Assembly: GCA_021784995.1 (NCBI GenBank)
Contig: JAJYHA010000013.1
Location: 1 to 5,690, forward strand
DNA length: 5,690 nt
Source: Myxococcales bacterium
GTDB taxonomy: Bacteria; Myxococcota; Myxococcia; Myxococcales; Anaeromyxobacteraceae
Reading direction: 5' to 3'
Part shown: positions 1 through 5,262 of the stretch, piece after piece
Numbering within the stretch: position 1 is the first letter of the stretch
Layout: each line of letters begins with the position of its first letter
The notes under the pieces: model-generated
Told to the model about the DNA's origin: nothing
Databases searched by the model: none
The model's input: the letters and a program-made list of their open reading frames with translations, nothing else
Made by a program: the position numbers and the translations under genes

Positions 1-5
1 AGCAG

Positions 6-1814
6 ATGGCGCAGCGGCAGCGCGAGATCTCGATCTCCGAGTTCTTCACCAAGAACCGCCACCTGCTCGGCTTCGACAACCCGTCGAAGGCGCTGCTCAC
101 GACCATCAAGGAGGCGGTCGACAACTCGCTCGACGCCTGCGAGGAGGCGGGGATCCTCCCCGAGATCACGGTCGAGGTGCGCGACCTCGCGTGGGAGCGG
201 GCGCGCGACGGCGACCTGACCAGGGGCGAGGGGCGGTTCGTGGTGATGGTGGAGGACAACGGCCCGGGCATCGTGAAGGCGCAGGCGCCGAAGATCTTCG
301 GGAAGCTCCTCTACGGCTCGAAGTTCCACCGCCTCAAGCAGTCGCGCGGCCAGCAGGGCATCGGGATCAGCGCGGCCGCCATGTACGGCCAGCTCACCAC
401 CGGCAGCCCCATCCGCGTGACGAGCCGGACCGGACGGACGAAGCCGGCGCACCTGTTCGAGATCCAGATCGACACGCGCAAGAACGACCCGGTCGTCACG
501 CGCGACGACGAGCTGGCCGACTGGCACCAGGAGCACGGCACGCGCGTCGAGCTGGAGATCGTCGCCAGCTGGCAGCAGGGACAGCGCTTCGTCAACCGCT
601 ACGTCGAGCACACGGCGCTCGCGAACCCGCACGCGACGCTGCGCTACGTGCGGCCGAAGCAGGCGCCGCTCACCTTCCCCCGCGCCACCGGCGACCTGCC
701 CAAGGAGGCGCTCGAGATCCGGCCCCACCCCCACGGCGTCGAGCTGGGCGCGCTGATGCTCATGGCGGCCGAGTCGAAGAGCCACGACGTGAAGGGCTTC
801 CTCCAGTCCGCCTTCTCGCGCGTCTCGCCCGCGGTGGCCGACGAGATCCTGCGCCGCGCCGCCTTCAAGGGCCGCGTGCGGCCGCGCACGATCGCCGAGG
901 ACCGCGACGTGGCGGAGCGCCTGCACCAGGCCATCGGCGCCACCAAGATCATGGCGCCCCCCATCAACTGCCTCTCGCCCATCGGCGACCAGCTGATGCG
1001 GCGGGGGCTGGTCAGCTTCCTGAACGTCATCGAGAGCGAGGGGCCCGAGGAGGAGACGCAGCTCGATCTCGACCAGGCGGGGAAGCGGCGCGCCTCCGCG
1101 CGGCAGAAGGCCGCCCGGGCCGAGGCCCCGGTGGTGCCCGACGCGCCGCCGGAGGAGGGCGTCGAGAAGATCAAGGGGCACAACTACTTCATCGCCACGG
1201 TGACGCGGCCGCCCAGGGTCTACCGCGGCAACCCGTTCCAGGTGGAGGTGGGGCTCGCCTACGGCGGATCGTGGCCGGCGGACAGGCCGGTCGAGCTGTT
1301 CCGCTTCGCCAACCGCGTGCCGCTGCTCTTCCAGCGCGGCGCCTGCGGCATCACCGAGGCGGTGGTGCGGACCGACTGGCGCAACTACCTGCTCTCGCAG
1401 CCCAGGGGCTCGCTGCCGGTCGGCCCGATGGCGCTCCTCGTGCACATCGCGTCGGTCTGGGTGCCGTTCACCAGCGAGTCGAAGGAGGCGGTGGCGCACT
1501 ACCCGGAGATCATCCGCGAGATCCAGCTCGCGGCGCAGGAGTGCGGGCGCAAGCTCGCCACGCACATCCGCAAGCGGCAGCACGCCGACTACCAGGCGCA
1601 GCGGCGCAGCATCTTCGAGCTCTACATCGAGGAGGTGGCGCAGGCGCTCCACCGCATCACGGGCCGCAGCCAGGACGCGATCCGGCGCGACTTCCTGCGC
1701 GTGGCCGAGAAGGTGACCGAGGCCGACCTGGAGGAGCAGGACCGCGCGCTGGAGGAGGCGAGCGAGCGGGTGACGCGTCGGCCGCGCAGGCCGGAGGCGG
1801 AGGAGGGGGAGTAG
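6..1814 (+). CDS. top6B: DNA topoisomerase VI subunit B (ATPase subunit)
   Basis: This is the ATP-binding subunit of the A2B2 type IIB topoisomerase, which passes one duplex through another to relax and decatenate DNA. The 602-residue product has the family's domains in order. The GHKL ATPase holds the N-box E36-x3-N40, D84 in VEDNGPGI (82-89) and the glycine loop RGQQGIGISAA (114-124). An H2TH-like region follows at about 258-312. The transducer includes CLSPIGDQL (322-330), TRPPRVYRGNPF (400-411) and FANRVPLLFQRGACGITEAV (434-453). The C-terminal segment (about 498-565) resembles the extended tail of some archaeal Top6B. It is longer than the roughly 530-residue short archaeal forms, partly through a charged Ala-rich insert at about 344-390. 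The ATG lies only 5 bases into the window, so no ribosome site is visible and a slightly earlier start cannot be excluded. However, REISISEFFTKN right after it matches the usual family N-terminus. Its stop is 2 bases before the next start, so it is co-transcribed with top6A. Confidence 0.96.
   Translation: MAQRQREISISEFFTKNRHLLGFDNPSKALLTTIKEAVDNSLDACEEAGILPEITVEVRDLAWERARDGDLTRGEGRFVVMVEDNGPGIVKAQAPKIFGKLLYGSKFHRLKQSRGQQGIGISAAAMYGQLTTGSPIRVTSRTGRTKPAHLFEIQIDTRKNDPVVTRDDELADWHQEHGTRVELEIVASWQQGQRFVNRYVEHTALANPHATLRYVRPKQAPLTFPRATGDLPKEALEIRPHPHGVELGALMLMAAESKSHDVKGFLQSAFSRVSPAVADEILRRAAFKGRVRPRTIAEDRDVAERLHQAIGATKIMAPPINCLSPIGDQLMRRGLVSFLNVIESEGPEEETQLDLDQAGKRRASARQKAARAEAPVVPDAPPEEGVEKIKGHNYFIATVTRPPRVYRGNPFQVEVGLAYGGSWPADRPVELFRFANRVPLLFQRGACGITEAVVRTDWRNYLLSQPRGSLPVGPMALLVHIASVWVPFTSESKEAVAHYPEIIREIQLAAQECGRKLATHIRKRQHADYQAQRRSIFELYIEEVAQALHRITGRSQDAIRRDFLRVAEKVTEADLEEQDRALEEASERVTRRPRRPEAEEGE
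1801..1806 (+). promoter_or_regulatory. Shine-Dalgarno of top6A
   Basis: A perfect AGGAGG lies inside the last codons of top6B, 10 bases before the ATG at 1817. It fixes the top6A start there. The reading frame stays open far upstream (to about 191), but that stretch is only a shadow of top6B. The arrangement suggests translational coupling of the two subunits. Confidence 0.8.
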
Positions 1815-1816
1815 CC

Positions 1817-2920
1817 ATGGCCAGGCTCGACGCGGTGTCGAAGAGGACGGCGGAGAAGATCGAGCGGCTCGCCGAGGCGGTGCTGCGGTCGGTGAAGGGC
1901 GGCCAGAACCCCTTCGTGGAGATCCCGGTCCGCTCGCTCGCCAACGTGAAGTTCAACGCCAGGCGGCGGCTGGTGGAGCTGGGCGGCCAGCGGCAGCGGC
2001 GCCACTTCTTCAACGTCGCGATGGCGAAGAAGTTCATGCAGACCTTCCTCGTCTCCGACGCCTGCAAGGAGCTGGTGGAGTCGGGGAAGACCACCAGCAT
2101 CCGCGACCTCTACTACATCACGAAGCACACCATCGGCGAGACGCGGCAGAACACCTTCGAGGAGCAGGACGAGTCCGACCCCATCATCGAGGACATCGAG
2201 GTGGCGCTGGACGCGCTGCGGGAGGAGCTGCACCTCTTCGCCTCGCGCAAGGGCTCCATGGTGGGCCCCATCACCATCCGCGACTCGGGCGACACGATCG
2301 ACCTGCGCCGGATGGGCTCCGGGGGGTGGGCGGTCCCGTCCATCGTGGAGTCGAACGTCATCGAGTTCGTGCGGCACGAGGCGCGTTACGTCCTCCTCAT
2401 CGAGAAGGACGCCGTCTGGACCCGCTTCAACGAGGACCGGTTCTGGAAGCGCGAGCGCTGCGTCATCCTGCAGGGGGGAGGCCAGCCGCCCCGCGGCGTG
2501 CGGCGGCTCGTGCAGCGGCTCCACGCCGAGCTGAAGCTGCCCGTCTACGTGCTGGTCGACAACGATCCGTGGGGCTTCTACATCTACTCCGTGATGAAGC
2601 AGGGCTCGATCAACCTGGCCTTCGAGTCGATGCGGATGGCCGTGCCCGACGCCCGCTTCGTCGGCCTCAGCTCCTTCGACAAGGACAAGTACCGGCTGCC
2701 CGCCAACGTGGCCATCAAGATGGACGAGGGCGACGAGGCGCGGGCGAAGCAGATGCTGGCCTACCCCTGGTTCCAGGCCAAGCAGTGGCAGCGCGAGATC
2801 TCCGAGATGGTGCGCTCGGGGGTGAAGTTCGAGCTGGAGGCGCTGTCGCGCCGGGGCATCAGCTTCATCACCGAGGAGTACCTGCCGCGCAAGCTGCGCG
2901 AGCGCGACTGGCTCGAGTGA
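1817..2920 (+). CDS. top6A: DNA topoisomerase VI subunit A (Spo11-like cleavage subunit)
   Basis: This 367-residue protein is the DNA-cleaving subunit of topo VI, related to the meiotic nuclease Spo11, and its length is typical of the family. The winged-helix (5Y-CAP) domain carries TSIRDLYYITKH (93-104). By family alignment Y100, the second tyrosine, attacks the DNA backbone and forms the 5'-phosphotyrosyl link. The Toprim domain follows, with E196 in LLIEKDAV (193-200) and the D-x-D pair D248/D250 in LVDNDPWGFYIY (246-257), which bind Mg2+. Further conserved stretches are GPITIRDSGD (150-159) and the C-terminal region after residue 280. All catalytic residues I looked for are present, so activity is likely. 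It overlaps no other gene, sits 2 bases after top6B in the common B-A order, and has its own AGGAGG. This is not the short mini-topo VI type found in some mobile elements. Confidence 0.96.
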   Translation: MARLDAVSKRTAEKIERLAEAVLRSVKGGQNPFVEIPVRSLANVKFNARRRLVELGGQRQRRHFFNVAMAKKFMQTFLVSDACKELVESGKTTSIRDLYYITKHTIGETRQNTFEEQDESDPIIEDIEVALDALREELHLFASRKGSMVGPITIRDSGDTIDLRRMGSGGWAVPSIVESNVIEFVRHEARYVLLIEKDAVWTRFNEDRFWKRERCVILQGGGQPPRGVRRLVQRLHAELKLPVYVLVDNDPWGFYIYSVMKQGSINLAFESMRMAVPDARFVGLSSFDKDKYRLPANVAIKMDEGDEARAKQMLAYPWFQAKQWQREISEMVRSGVKFELEALSRRGISFITEEYLPRKLRERDWLE

Positions 2921-2944
2921 CGCGATATCGGAGGCGACGCCGAC

Positions 2945-2972
2945 TGGACGCGCGGCGCGCCCGGCCTACACT
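2945..2972 (+). promoter_or_regulatory. Possible sigma-70-type promoter of the basic mini-protein gene
   Basis: TGGACG (2945-2950) and TACACT (2967-2972) each match the -35 and -10 consensus at 4 of 6 positions, with a 16-base spacer, in the 74-base gap after top6A. Transcription would start near 2979, leaving a very short leader that begins about at the Shine-Dalgarno. The match is modest and the region is GC-rich, so read-through from the top6 operon is an equally good source of transcript. Confidence 0.35.
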
Positions 2973-2979
2973 CGCCGCC

Positions 2980-2985
2980 AGGAGG
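2980..2985 (+). promoter_or_regulatory. Shine-Dalgarno of the basic mini-protein gene
   Basis: A perfect AGGAGG sits 9 bases before the ATG at 2995. This is the main support for translation of the 42-codon reading frame and for choosing that start. Confidence 0.75.
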
Positions 2986-2994
2986 ACGCACCCG

Positions 2995-3123
2995 ATGCCG
3001 ACACCCAGGGGCAACCGTTCGAAGCGCAAGGTCGCGAATCGTTCCAGGACGAAGCGCACCGTCGCCGCGCGCAAGCGTAAGCTGAGCGTGAAGCGGAAGC
3101 GCCGCGCCAGGCGCGCGGCGTAG
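2995..3123 (+). CDS. Small, extremely basic protein of unknown function
   Basis: This 42-residue product has 20 Lys/Arg residues and no Asp or Glu. It has no Cys, Trp, Tyr or Phe, no signal peptide and no membrane segment. Basic clusters lie at 8-12 (RSKRK), 26-29 (RKRK) and 33-40 (KRKRRARR), which gives the look of an unstructured histone-tail-like or ribosomal-type nucleic-acid binder. I do not recognise a named family, and it does not resemble bL34 or bTHX in the order of its residues. Support for a real gene is the perfect AGGAGG at ideal spacing and the G/C-rich third positions (37 of 42 sense codons), although CGT, AGG and AAT codons make it slightly less biased than its neighbours. It lies 74 bases after top6A on the same strand. 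A role in DNA compaction or as a topo VI accessory is only inference from charge and position. Confidence 0.75.
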   Translation: MPTPRGNRSKRKVANRSRTKRTVAARKRKLSVKRKRRARRAA

Positions 3124-3128
3124 CTTCC

Positions 3129-3167
3129 GGACCGCCGCCGCCCGGTCGCGGGCGGCCGGCGGGGTCC
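3129..3167. terminator. GC-rich hairpin between convergent genes, likely bidirectional terminator
   Basis: GGACC-GCCG-CCGCCCG (3129-3144) pairs with 3149-3167 around a GTCG loop. That gives 16 base pairs, with two small bulges (one and two bases) on the 3' arm. It fills nearly all of the 45 bases between the stop of the mini-protein gene and the stop of the converging exonuclease gene, so it could serve both. There is no T-run on either side, so a classical Rho-independent mechanism is not certain. Confidence 0.5.
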
Positions 3168-3168
3168 G

Positions 3169-3990
3169 TCACAGGGCCTGCCGCAGCGGCGGGGCTGGCG
3201 CGTCGTCGAGGAAGCCCGCGCAGCGCTGCAGGAAGCCGGAGAGGTAGGCCGCCGCCGCCGGGTCGAGGCGGTGCGCGAAGAGGCGCGGGAGCTCCTCGCG
3301 GCAGGCGTCCAGGCTCGTCCGGTAGCCGCCGGCGGTGAGCGACCCCTCGAGCAGCCGGTACCGCAGGTAGACCAGCCAGGTCTGGACGACGTCGCTCATG
3401 CAGTAGCCGGCGATGACGTCGAGGGAGCCCTGCGCGTAGAGGACGCCCACGTCCTTGCCCGCCACGCCCTCCTTGCCCGGCAACCCGACCAGCTTGGCGT
3501 AGAGGTCGAGCGGCGCGCTCGACGCCGCGCCGTCGTTCGAGAGCAGGTCGAAGAGGTCGTGGTGCTCCTCCGCGCCGCCCTGGCGCCCGGCGGAGAACCA
3601 CGACGGCGCGGAGAGGCCCAGCTTGAGCGACCGCAGCTCGAGCACCGGCAGGTCGAACCCGCGGCCGTGGAAGGTGACCAGCGTTCGCCCGCCGAGCCGC
3701 TCCCAGCTCCGTGCGAGGAAGGCCTCCTCGCCGCCGCGGCGATCGGTCCAGCAGGCGACGTCGTCCACCACGAGGGCGCCGTCCCGCTCCGACGCCTCCA
3801 GGAAGCAGGCCACCACCGGGCGGTGGTAGGGCAGGGGCAGGAAGTCGCTGCGGCCGCCGCTCTGGGCCCGGCGCGCCGCCAGGAGCCGCCCCAGCTTGTC
3901 CGCGTACGGCCGGGCCGGATCGGCGTCCACGGCCGCGACGAGCTCCTCGTCGGGGACCGTCTCCAGATCCAGCACCACGTACCGTCTCAC
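3169..3990 (-). CDS. Predicted 3'-5' exonuclease, PolB-exonuclease-like (DEDDy type)
   Basis: This 273-residue protein has an RNase H-like fold and resembles the proofreading domain of family B DNA polymerases without a polymerase part (the COG3298/DNA_pol_B_exo2 type). Motif Exo I is VLDLETVPD, with D8 and E10. Exo II is LVTFHGRGFDLPVLELR (104-120) with D113, equivalent to the F-N-x3-F-D motif. Exo III is YCMSDVVQTW (196-205) with Y196 and D200, which makes it the DEDDy subtype. DLFDLLS (145-151) is another conserved stretch. All four metal-binding acids and the tyrosine are present, so it should cut single-stranded DNA or mismatched ends from the 3' side. The substrate cannot be told from the sequence. 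The start is GTG (cac at 3988-3990), chosen because Exo I begins five residues later. No clear Shine-Dalgarno is visible. It is transcribed in the same direction as the di-heme lipoprotein gene upstream, 90 bases away, and converges on the topo VI group. Confidence 0.9.
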   Translation of the reverse strand: MRRYVVLDLETVPDEELVAAVDADPARPYADKLGRLLAARRAQSGGRSDFLPLPYHRPVVACFLEASERDGALVVDDVACWTDRRGGEEAFLARSWERLGGRTLVTFHGRGFDLPVLELRSLKLGLSAPSWFSAGRQGGAEEHHDLFDLLSNDGAASSAPLDLYAKLVGLPGKEGVAGKDVGVLYAQGSLDVIAGYCMSDVVQTWLVYLRYRLLEGSLTAGGYRTSLDACREELPRLFAHRLDPAAAAYLSGFLQRCAGFLDDAPAPPLRQAL

Positions 3991-4001
3991 GCACGCGAGA
4001 G

Positions 4002-4019
4002 TGCCAGAGACGTCTGACA
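4002..4019. repeat. 18-bp imperfect palindrome before the exonuclease gene
   Basis: TGCCAGA-GACG-TCTGACA pairs at 6 of 7 arm positions, with the remaining one a possible G-U pair in RNA. The core AGACGTCT (4008-4015) is a perfect palindrome. It lies 12-29 bases upstream of the GTG start on the minus strand, where an operator or a leader hairpin would act. No regulator can be assigned. Confidence 0.45.
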
Positions 4020-4026
4020 GCTTTCT

Positions 4027-4057
4027 TCGCGGTTTTCGCGACCGTGCGCTCTCGCGC
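4027..4057. terminator. Two small hairpins downstream of the di-heme lipoprotein gene
   Basis: TCGCG-GTTTT-CGCGA (4027-4041) is a perfect 5-bp stem, and GCGC-TCTC-GCGC (4046-4057) is a 4-bp stem. Read on the minus strand, the second has a GAGA tetraloop and comes first after the stop at 4081. They might terminate or attenuate the di-heme gene's transcript before the exonuclease gene. Stems are short and there is no T-run, so this is weak. Nearby CGCGAGAG (3994-4001) and CTCTCGCG (4049-4056) form a longer-range inverted repeat across the same gap. Confidence 0.3.
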
Positions 4058-4080
4058 GGGTGCGCTTCACCGTCCGGCGC

Positions 4081-5184
4081 CTACCGCGGGAAGGTCGCCG
4101 GCGGCACGTCCTCGTACCCCGTGCCGTCCAGGGCCTCCAGGAAGGCGACCAGCGGCGCGACGTCCTCCGCGTCCACGTGGACCTCGCCCATGGCGGGATC
4201 GAGCCACGGGTTCGGCGGCACCTGGACGTACCGCAGGACGGCGTCGGTCAGGTCGAGCGCGGAGCCGTCGTGGAGGTAGGGCGGGTGCCGCGCCACGTCG
4301 CGGAGGGTGGGCGTCTTGAACGCGCCGGTGTCGGCGGGGTCACCCGAGATGGCCTGGCGGCCCGGGTCCGCGAACCCGGTCCGGACCCAATCGTCCGGCG
4401 GCCGGTAGCCGATCCCGACGTTGTGGAACCGGGCGTCGCTGAAGGTCGGGCCGAGGTGGCAGGCGTTGCACCGCCCCCGGCCGAAGAAGAGCTCCAGGCC
4501 GCGCCGCGCCTCCGCGGAGAGCGCTCCCTCCTCCCCGGCGTTGAAGCGGTCGTAGGCGGAGCCGCCGGAGAGGCGCGTCGTCTCGTAGGCGGCGATGGCG
4601 TCGGTGATGCGCGGGAGGTCGAGCCGGTCGTCGCCGTAGACCTCGCGGAACAGGCGCCGGTAGCCCGGGATCGAGGCGACGGTGGCGACGACCGCTCCGG
4701 CGGTGCTGGCCATCTCGACGGGGTTGGTCAACGGCCCCTCCGCCTGCTCCGCGAGCGTCCGCGCGCGGCCGTCCCAGAAGAAGACCTCCGACACCTGGAA
4801 GGCCACGTTCACCACCGGCGGCGCCTTGCGCGTCCCCTCCTGGCCGCCCACGCCGAGCGACCGCGCCCGCACGTCGGCGAAGGCGTGCCGGGGGTCGTGG
4901 CAGCTCGCGCAGGAGATGGTGTGGTCCTTCGAGAGCCGCGGGTCGAAGAAGAGCCAGCGTCCGAGCCGCACCTTCTCCGGCGTGAGCTTCACGCGCGTGC
5001 GCGCCAGGTCCACCTCCATCCCCAGCGGCGGCGCGGGCAGCGGCCTGGGAGGGCTGTCGCGCTCCCAGTCGGGCGTCCGCTGCAGCACGCCAGGTCCCGC
5101 CGCCACCCCTCCACGGCAGGCGCCGAGGGCGCCGAGGGAGAGGAGGGCCAGCGCGAACGGGAGCGGGACGAGGCGACGGCGCAC
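4081..5184 (-). CDS. Di-heme cytochrome c peroxidase/MauG-family lipoprotein
   Basis: This 367-residue exported di-heme protein belongs to the bacterial cytochrome c peroxidase/MauG family. Residues 1-22 are a signal peptide (MRRR, then a Leu/Ala-rich core) ending in the lipobox LGAC. C23 should therefore be lipidated and the protein anchored in a membrane facing the periplasm or outside. Heme 1 binds at CASCH (92-96) and heme 2 at CNACH (239-243). Family landmarks are LGRWLFFDPRLS (74-85), VFFWDGRARTL (134-144), LTNPVEM (152-158), FKTPTLRDV (289-297) and PPYLHDGS (301-308). Y319 in DAVLRYV (314-320) falls where MauG-type proteins have the tyrosine ligand and classical peroxidases have Met, so MauG-like oxidase activity is possible. 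The partner substrate is unknown. The start is GTG (cac at 5182-5184), placed by the signal peptide; only a weak purine stretch precedes it. It follows a multiheme cytochrome gene by 78 bases in the same direction, so joint transcription is likely. Confidence 0.93.
   Translation of the reverse strand: MRRRLVPLPFALALLSLGALGACRGGVAAGPGVLQRTPDWERDSPPRPLPAPPLGMEVDLARTRVKLTPEKVRLGRWLFFDPRLSKDHTISCASCHDPRHAFADVRARSLGVGGQEGTRKAPPVVNVAFQVSEVFFWDGRARTLAEQAEGPLTNPVEMASTAGAVVATVASIPGYRRLFREVYGDDRLDLPRITDAIAAYETTRLSGGSAYDRFNAGEEGALSAEARRGLELFFGRGRCNACHLGPTFSDARFHNVGIGYRPPDDWVRTGFADPGRQAISGDPADTGAFKTPTLRDVARHPPYLHDGSALDLTDAVLRYVQVPPNPWLDPAMGEVHVDAEDVAPLVAFLEALDGTGYEDVPPATFPR
5116..5184 (-). other. Lipoprotein signal peptide with lipobox
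   Basis: The region encodes the first 23 residues of the di-heme protein: a basic N-terminus with three arginines, a hydrophobic core and L-G-A-C, with Cys23 encoded at 5116-5118. Residues after the Cys (R-G-G) contain no Asp at +2. The segment after it (about 24-55) is Pro-rich and probably a flexible tether. Confidence 0.8.
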
Positions 5185-5199
5185 GCCCCGCTCTCTAGC

Positions 5200-5219
5200 G
5201 GCCGCGCGGCACCGCGGCC
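5200..5219. repeat. GC hairpin upstream of the di-heme lipoprotein gene
   Basis: GGCCGCG-CGGCAC-CGCGGCC is a perfect 7-bp stem with a 6-base loop, 16 bases before the GTG start on the minus strand. It may shape the leader of the di-heme gene or form part of the terminator region of the gene before it. It contains the 9-mer GCGCGGCAC (5204-5212), which recurs in the neighbouring hairpin. Confidence 0.4.
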
Positions 5220-5234
5220 ATCCGGCGCGGCGGG

Positions 5235-5253
5235 GCGCGGCACGGTGCCGCGC
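5235..5253. terminator. Perfect 9-bp inverted repeat after the multiheme cytochrome gene
   Basis: GCGCGGCAC-G-GTGCCGCGC is a perfect inverted repeat centred on one base. As RNA the innermost pairs would open to give a loop. It starts 9 bases after the minus-strand stop at 5263, a typical terminator position, but no T-run follows, so it could equally be an attenuating or mRNA-stabilising hairpin between co-transcribed genes. Confidence 0.45.
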
Positions 5254-5262
5254 TCCTCGTCG

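Noticed and set aside
191..1816. In-frame upstream extension of the Top6A reading frame, giving a 909-codon frame
   Set aside because: It overlaps top6B in another frame, and its translation is low-complexity Arg/Ala/Gly/Pro typical of GC-rich shadows. The Top6A family N-terminus and the AGGAGG place the start at 1817.
1622..2524. 300-codon open frame on the minus strand across the top6B/top6A junction
   Set aside because: It is antisense to two well-supported genes. The His/Leu/Arg/Asp-rich translation has no recognisable domain and its openness follows from the high GC bias.
6..2920. Mini-topo VI of mobile elements or a defence island
   Set aside because: Both subunits are full length with complete domains. 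There are no integrase, transposase, att-like repeats, nuclease-effector genes or base-composition changes around them.
2326..2994. Plus-strand open frame leading into the 42-residue basic protein
   Set aside because: It overlaps top6A and is a shadow of its codons. The Shine-Dalgarno at 2980 and the change in composition show that the real gene begins at 2995.
2966..3994. 342-codon minus-strand frame overlapping the exonuclease gene and the mini-gene
   Set aside because: It is a Gly/Arg/Ala/Pro-rich shadow, while the overlapping 3990-3169 frame contains all the DEDDy exonuclease motifs.
3988..4006. TGGCAC followed by TGC on the minus strand, resembling a sigma-54 promoter
   Set aside because: The GG-to-GC spacing is 11 rather than 10 bases, the -12 element lacks the TT, and transcription would begin inside the coding sequence.
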